Source: Boseongicola sp. (GTDB lineage: Bacteria; Pseudomonadota; Alphaproteobacteria; Rhodobacterales; Rhodobacteraceae). Taken from it: DNA of 64,000 bases. Numbering within the stretch: position 1 is the stretch's first letter; the number at the start of each line of letters is the position of its first letter. A program made the position numbers and the translations under genes. Of this stretch, positions 62,767 through 64,000 are shown one piece after another. The DNA lies in contig CP046179.1 in the NCBI GenBank assembly GCA_014075275.1, forward strand, positions 1,497,932 to 1,561,931, read 5' to 3'. The notes under the pieces were generated by a model. It worked only from the letters and a program-made list of their open reading frames with translations, was not told the DNA's origin and did not search any database.

Positions 62767-64000
62767 TCATCGAATGTTGGGAATTGCCGCTATTTCGGGA
62801 CTGTAGTTGCCCTGCATCGCAGACGGTTTCGGCCCACCCGTGGCCCAGTCCAGCAGTTCAACGGTATGAACAATCGGCACCTCGGTCCCGGACCCGATCT
62901 GCATCATACAACCAATGTTTCCTGCCGCAATTACTTCAGGAACTTTCGCTTCCAAAGTATTGATTTTACGCGCTTTCAGTTCTTTCGAGATCTTCGGTTG
63001 CGTCAAGTTATAAGTTCCCGCCGAACCACAGCACAAATGCGCATCAGCTGGCTCAACCACCTCATAACCGACCCGCTTCAACAAGTCCTTGGGGTAGGTC
63101 TTGATCTGTTGCCCGTGCTGCAATGAACAAGCCGCGTGATACGCCACCCGCATCTCTTCGGCCACATTTTCCGGCAAATCCAGCTTCATCAACACCTCGC
63201 TGACATCCATCGCCAGTTCACTCACCCGCGCCGCATCCGCAGCAAGCGGGTCATTGCGGAACATATGCCCGTAATCCTTCACCGTCGTGCCGCAACCCGA
63301 CGTGTTGATCACAATCGCATCCAGCCCGCCTTTGCGACCCTCGGCCATCCATGCGTGAATGTTATTGGCCGCTGCCGCATGGCTCTCGTCTTCTTTGCCC
63401 ATGTGATGCACCAGCGCGCCACAACACCCCATACCCTCGGCCACCACAATCTCGCACCCAAATCGCTGCAACAGCCGGATCGTCGCATCGTTGATATCGG
63501 TGTTCAGCGCCTTTTGCGCACAGCCGGTCATCAAGGCCACCCGCATCCGCTTTTGCCCATTGGGTTCGAAGGTTTGCGGATCGTCATTACGGCTGATCGG
63601 GGGCACCACCTTCGGTGCCATTTCCAACATCGCCTTCAGCCGATCATCCGGCACCAAGAACGCAAACGGCCGCCCGATTTTCGCTGCCAGCAACGCCAGC
63701 CGAAACCGTGTCGGGTAAGGTAAAATCTGCGCCAAAGTCCACCGCAAAATGCGCTCGAACAAGGGCCGCTTGTAGGTCTTCTCAATATGCGCCCGCGCAT
63801 GATCCACCAGATGCATGTAATGCACGCCAGACGGGCACGTCGTCATGCACGCCAAGCACGACAGACACCGATCAATATGCTTCACCGTCTTCGCATCCGC
63901 CGGCCGGTCATTCTCCAGCATATCCTTGATCAGATAAATCCGCCCCCTAGGGCTGTCCAACTCGTCGCCAAACACCTGATAAGTCGGGCAGGTAGCCGTG
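62767..64000 (-). CDS. glcF: Glycolate oxidase iron-sulfur subunit, N-terminus beyond window
   Basis: 411 codons are visible; about 40 residues including the first iron-sulfur motif start lie outside. The second 4Fe-4S motif is CLSCLACMTTCPSGV, and the two CCG-domain blocks are EGMGCCGALVHHMG and DAHLCCGSAGTYNLTQP. GDELDSPRGRIYLIKDML is a GlcF signature. Carries electrons from the glycolate-oxidising flavoprotein subunits (GlcD/GlcE), expected upstream, that is right of the window. Confidence 0.96.
   Translation of the reverse strand, partial: TATCPTYQVFGDELDSPRGRIYLIKDMLENDRPADAKTVKHIDRCLSCLACMTTCPSGVHYMHLVDHARAHIEKTYKRPLFERILRWTLAQILPYPTRFRLALLAAKIGRPFAFLVPDDRLKAMLEMAPKVVPPISRNDDPQTFEPNGQKRMRVALMTGCAQKALNTDINDATIRLLQRFGCEIVVAEGMGCCGALVHHMGKEDESHAAAANNIHAWMAEGRKGGLDAIVINTSGCGTTVKDYGHMFRNDPLAADAARVSELAMDVSEVLMKLDLPENVAEEMRVAYHAACSLQHGQQIKTYPKDLLKRVGYEVVEPADAHLCCGSAGTYNLTQPKISKELKARKINTLEAKVPEVIAAGNIGCMMQIGSGTEVPIVHTVELLDWATGGPKPSAMQGNYSPEIAAIPNIR

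Noticed and set aside
1-64000. CRISPR arrays and tRNA or rRNA genes
   Set aside because: No regularly spaced direct repeats of 23-40 bases with unique spacers and no tRNA- or rRNA-like segments were seen on reading the intergenic regions; a tRNA scan could not be run.

Overview
The window reads as a chromosomal segment of a marine alphaproteobacterium of the Rhodobacteraceae (Roseobacter group). The reasons are gene content and order rather than any rRNA marker: purH-lspA-DUF3035-M16 peptidase, rbfA/truB/rpsO, gatB, aerobic CobS/CobT next to BolA and a J-domain protein, deoC-DUF1272-double aldehyde dehydrogenase, and glcF all occur in arrangements familiar from that group. No rRNA, tRNA or CRISPR array was seen. 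Two genes run off the window ends (the M16 peptidase at the left, glcF at the right).

Layout. 1-12.6 kb is mainly core housekeeping: M16 peptidase, DUF3035 lipoprotein, lspA, purH, heparinase-like protein, rRNA methyltransferase, SdhAF4-like protein, dapB, rbfA, a phosphodiester glycosidase-family protein, truB, a DUF1643 protein, a broken RTX gene and rpsO with a clear terminator. 13.6-28.6 kb is an accessory catabolic island. Twelve minus-strand genes (ThuA, a beta-hydroxyacid dehydrogenase, an aldehyde dehydrogenase, a 2-oxoacid dehydrogenase E1 alpha/E1 beta/E2-like set, an M24-fold protein, a regulator fused to a solute-binding domain, and a ribose-type ABC importer) face one divergent short-chain dehydrogenase. 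The substrate is not known. Three of the proteins are atypical: the E2 lacks its catalytic motif, the M24 protein lacks one metal ligand, and the regulator carries a periplasmic-binding-type domain without a signal peptide.

28.8-35.9 kb holds an IS1182-family insertion sequence (28843-30392, flanked by AGCC direct repeats) that landed two codons before the stop of a choline-sulfatase-like gene. That gene closes an operon with a betaine/choline-type ABC importer, which is divergent from a LysR regulator. The importer permease has an amber codon at position 4 of its best start. 36-45 kb is a mosaic: hypothetical proteins, gatB, an XRE-TPR protein preceded by phased AGTTAG repeats, a NUDIX hydrolase and a Pit phosphate transporter. 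Two families of intergenic repeats surround the NUDIX and Pit genes, and one family shows a compensatory base change in a hairpin.

45-64 kb returns to conserved genes: a chemotaxis receptor, cobS-cobT-aminopeptidase P, a DUF427 protein, a ClC channel, a hydrolase-OsmC fusion, the deoxyribose-phosphate operon, a small heat-shock gene with a ROSE-like RNA thermometer in its leader, two trypsin-like proteases and glcF.
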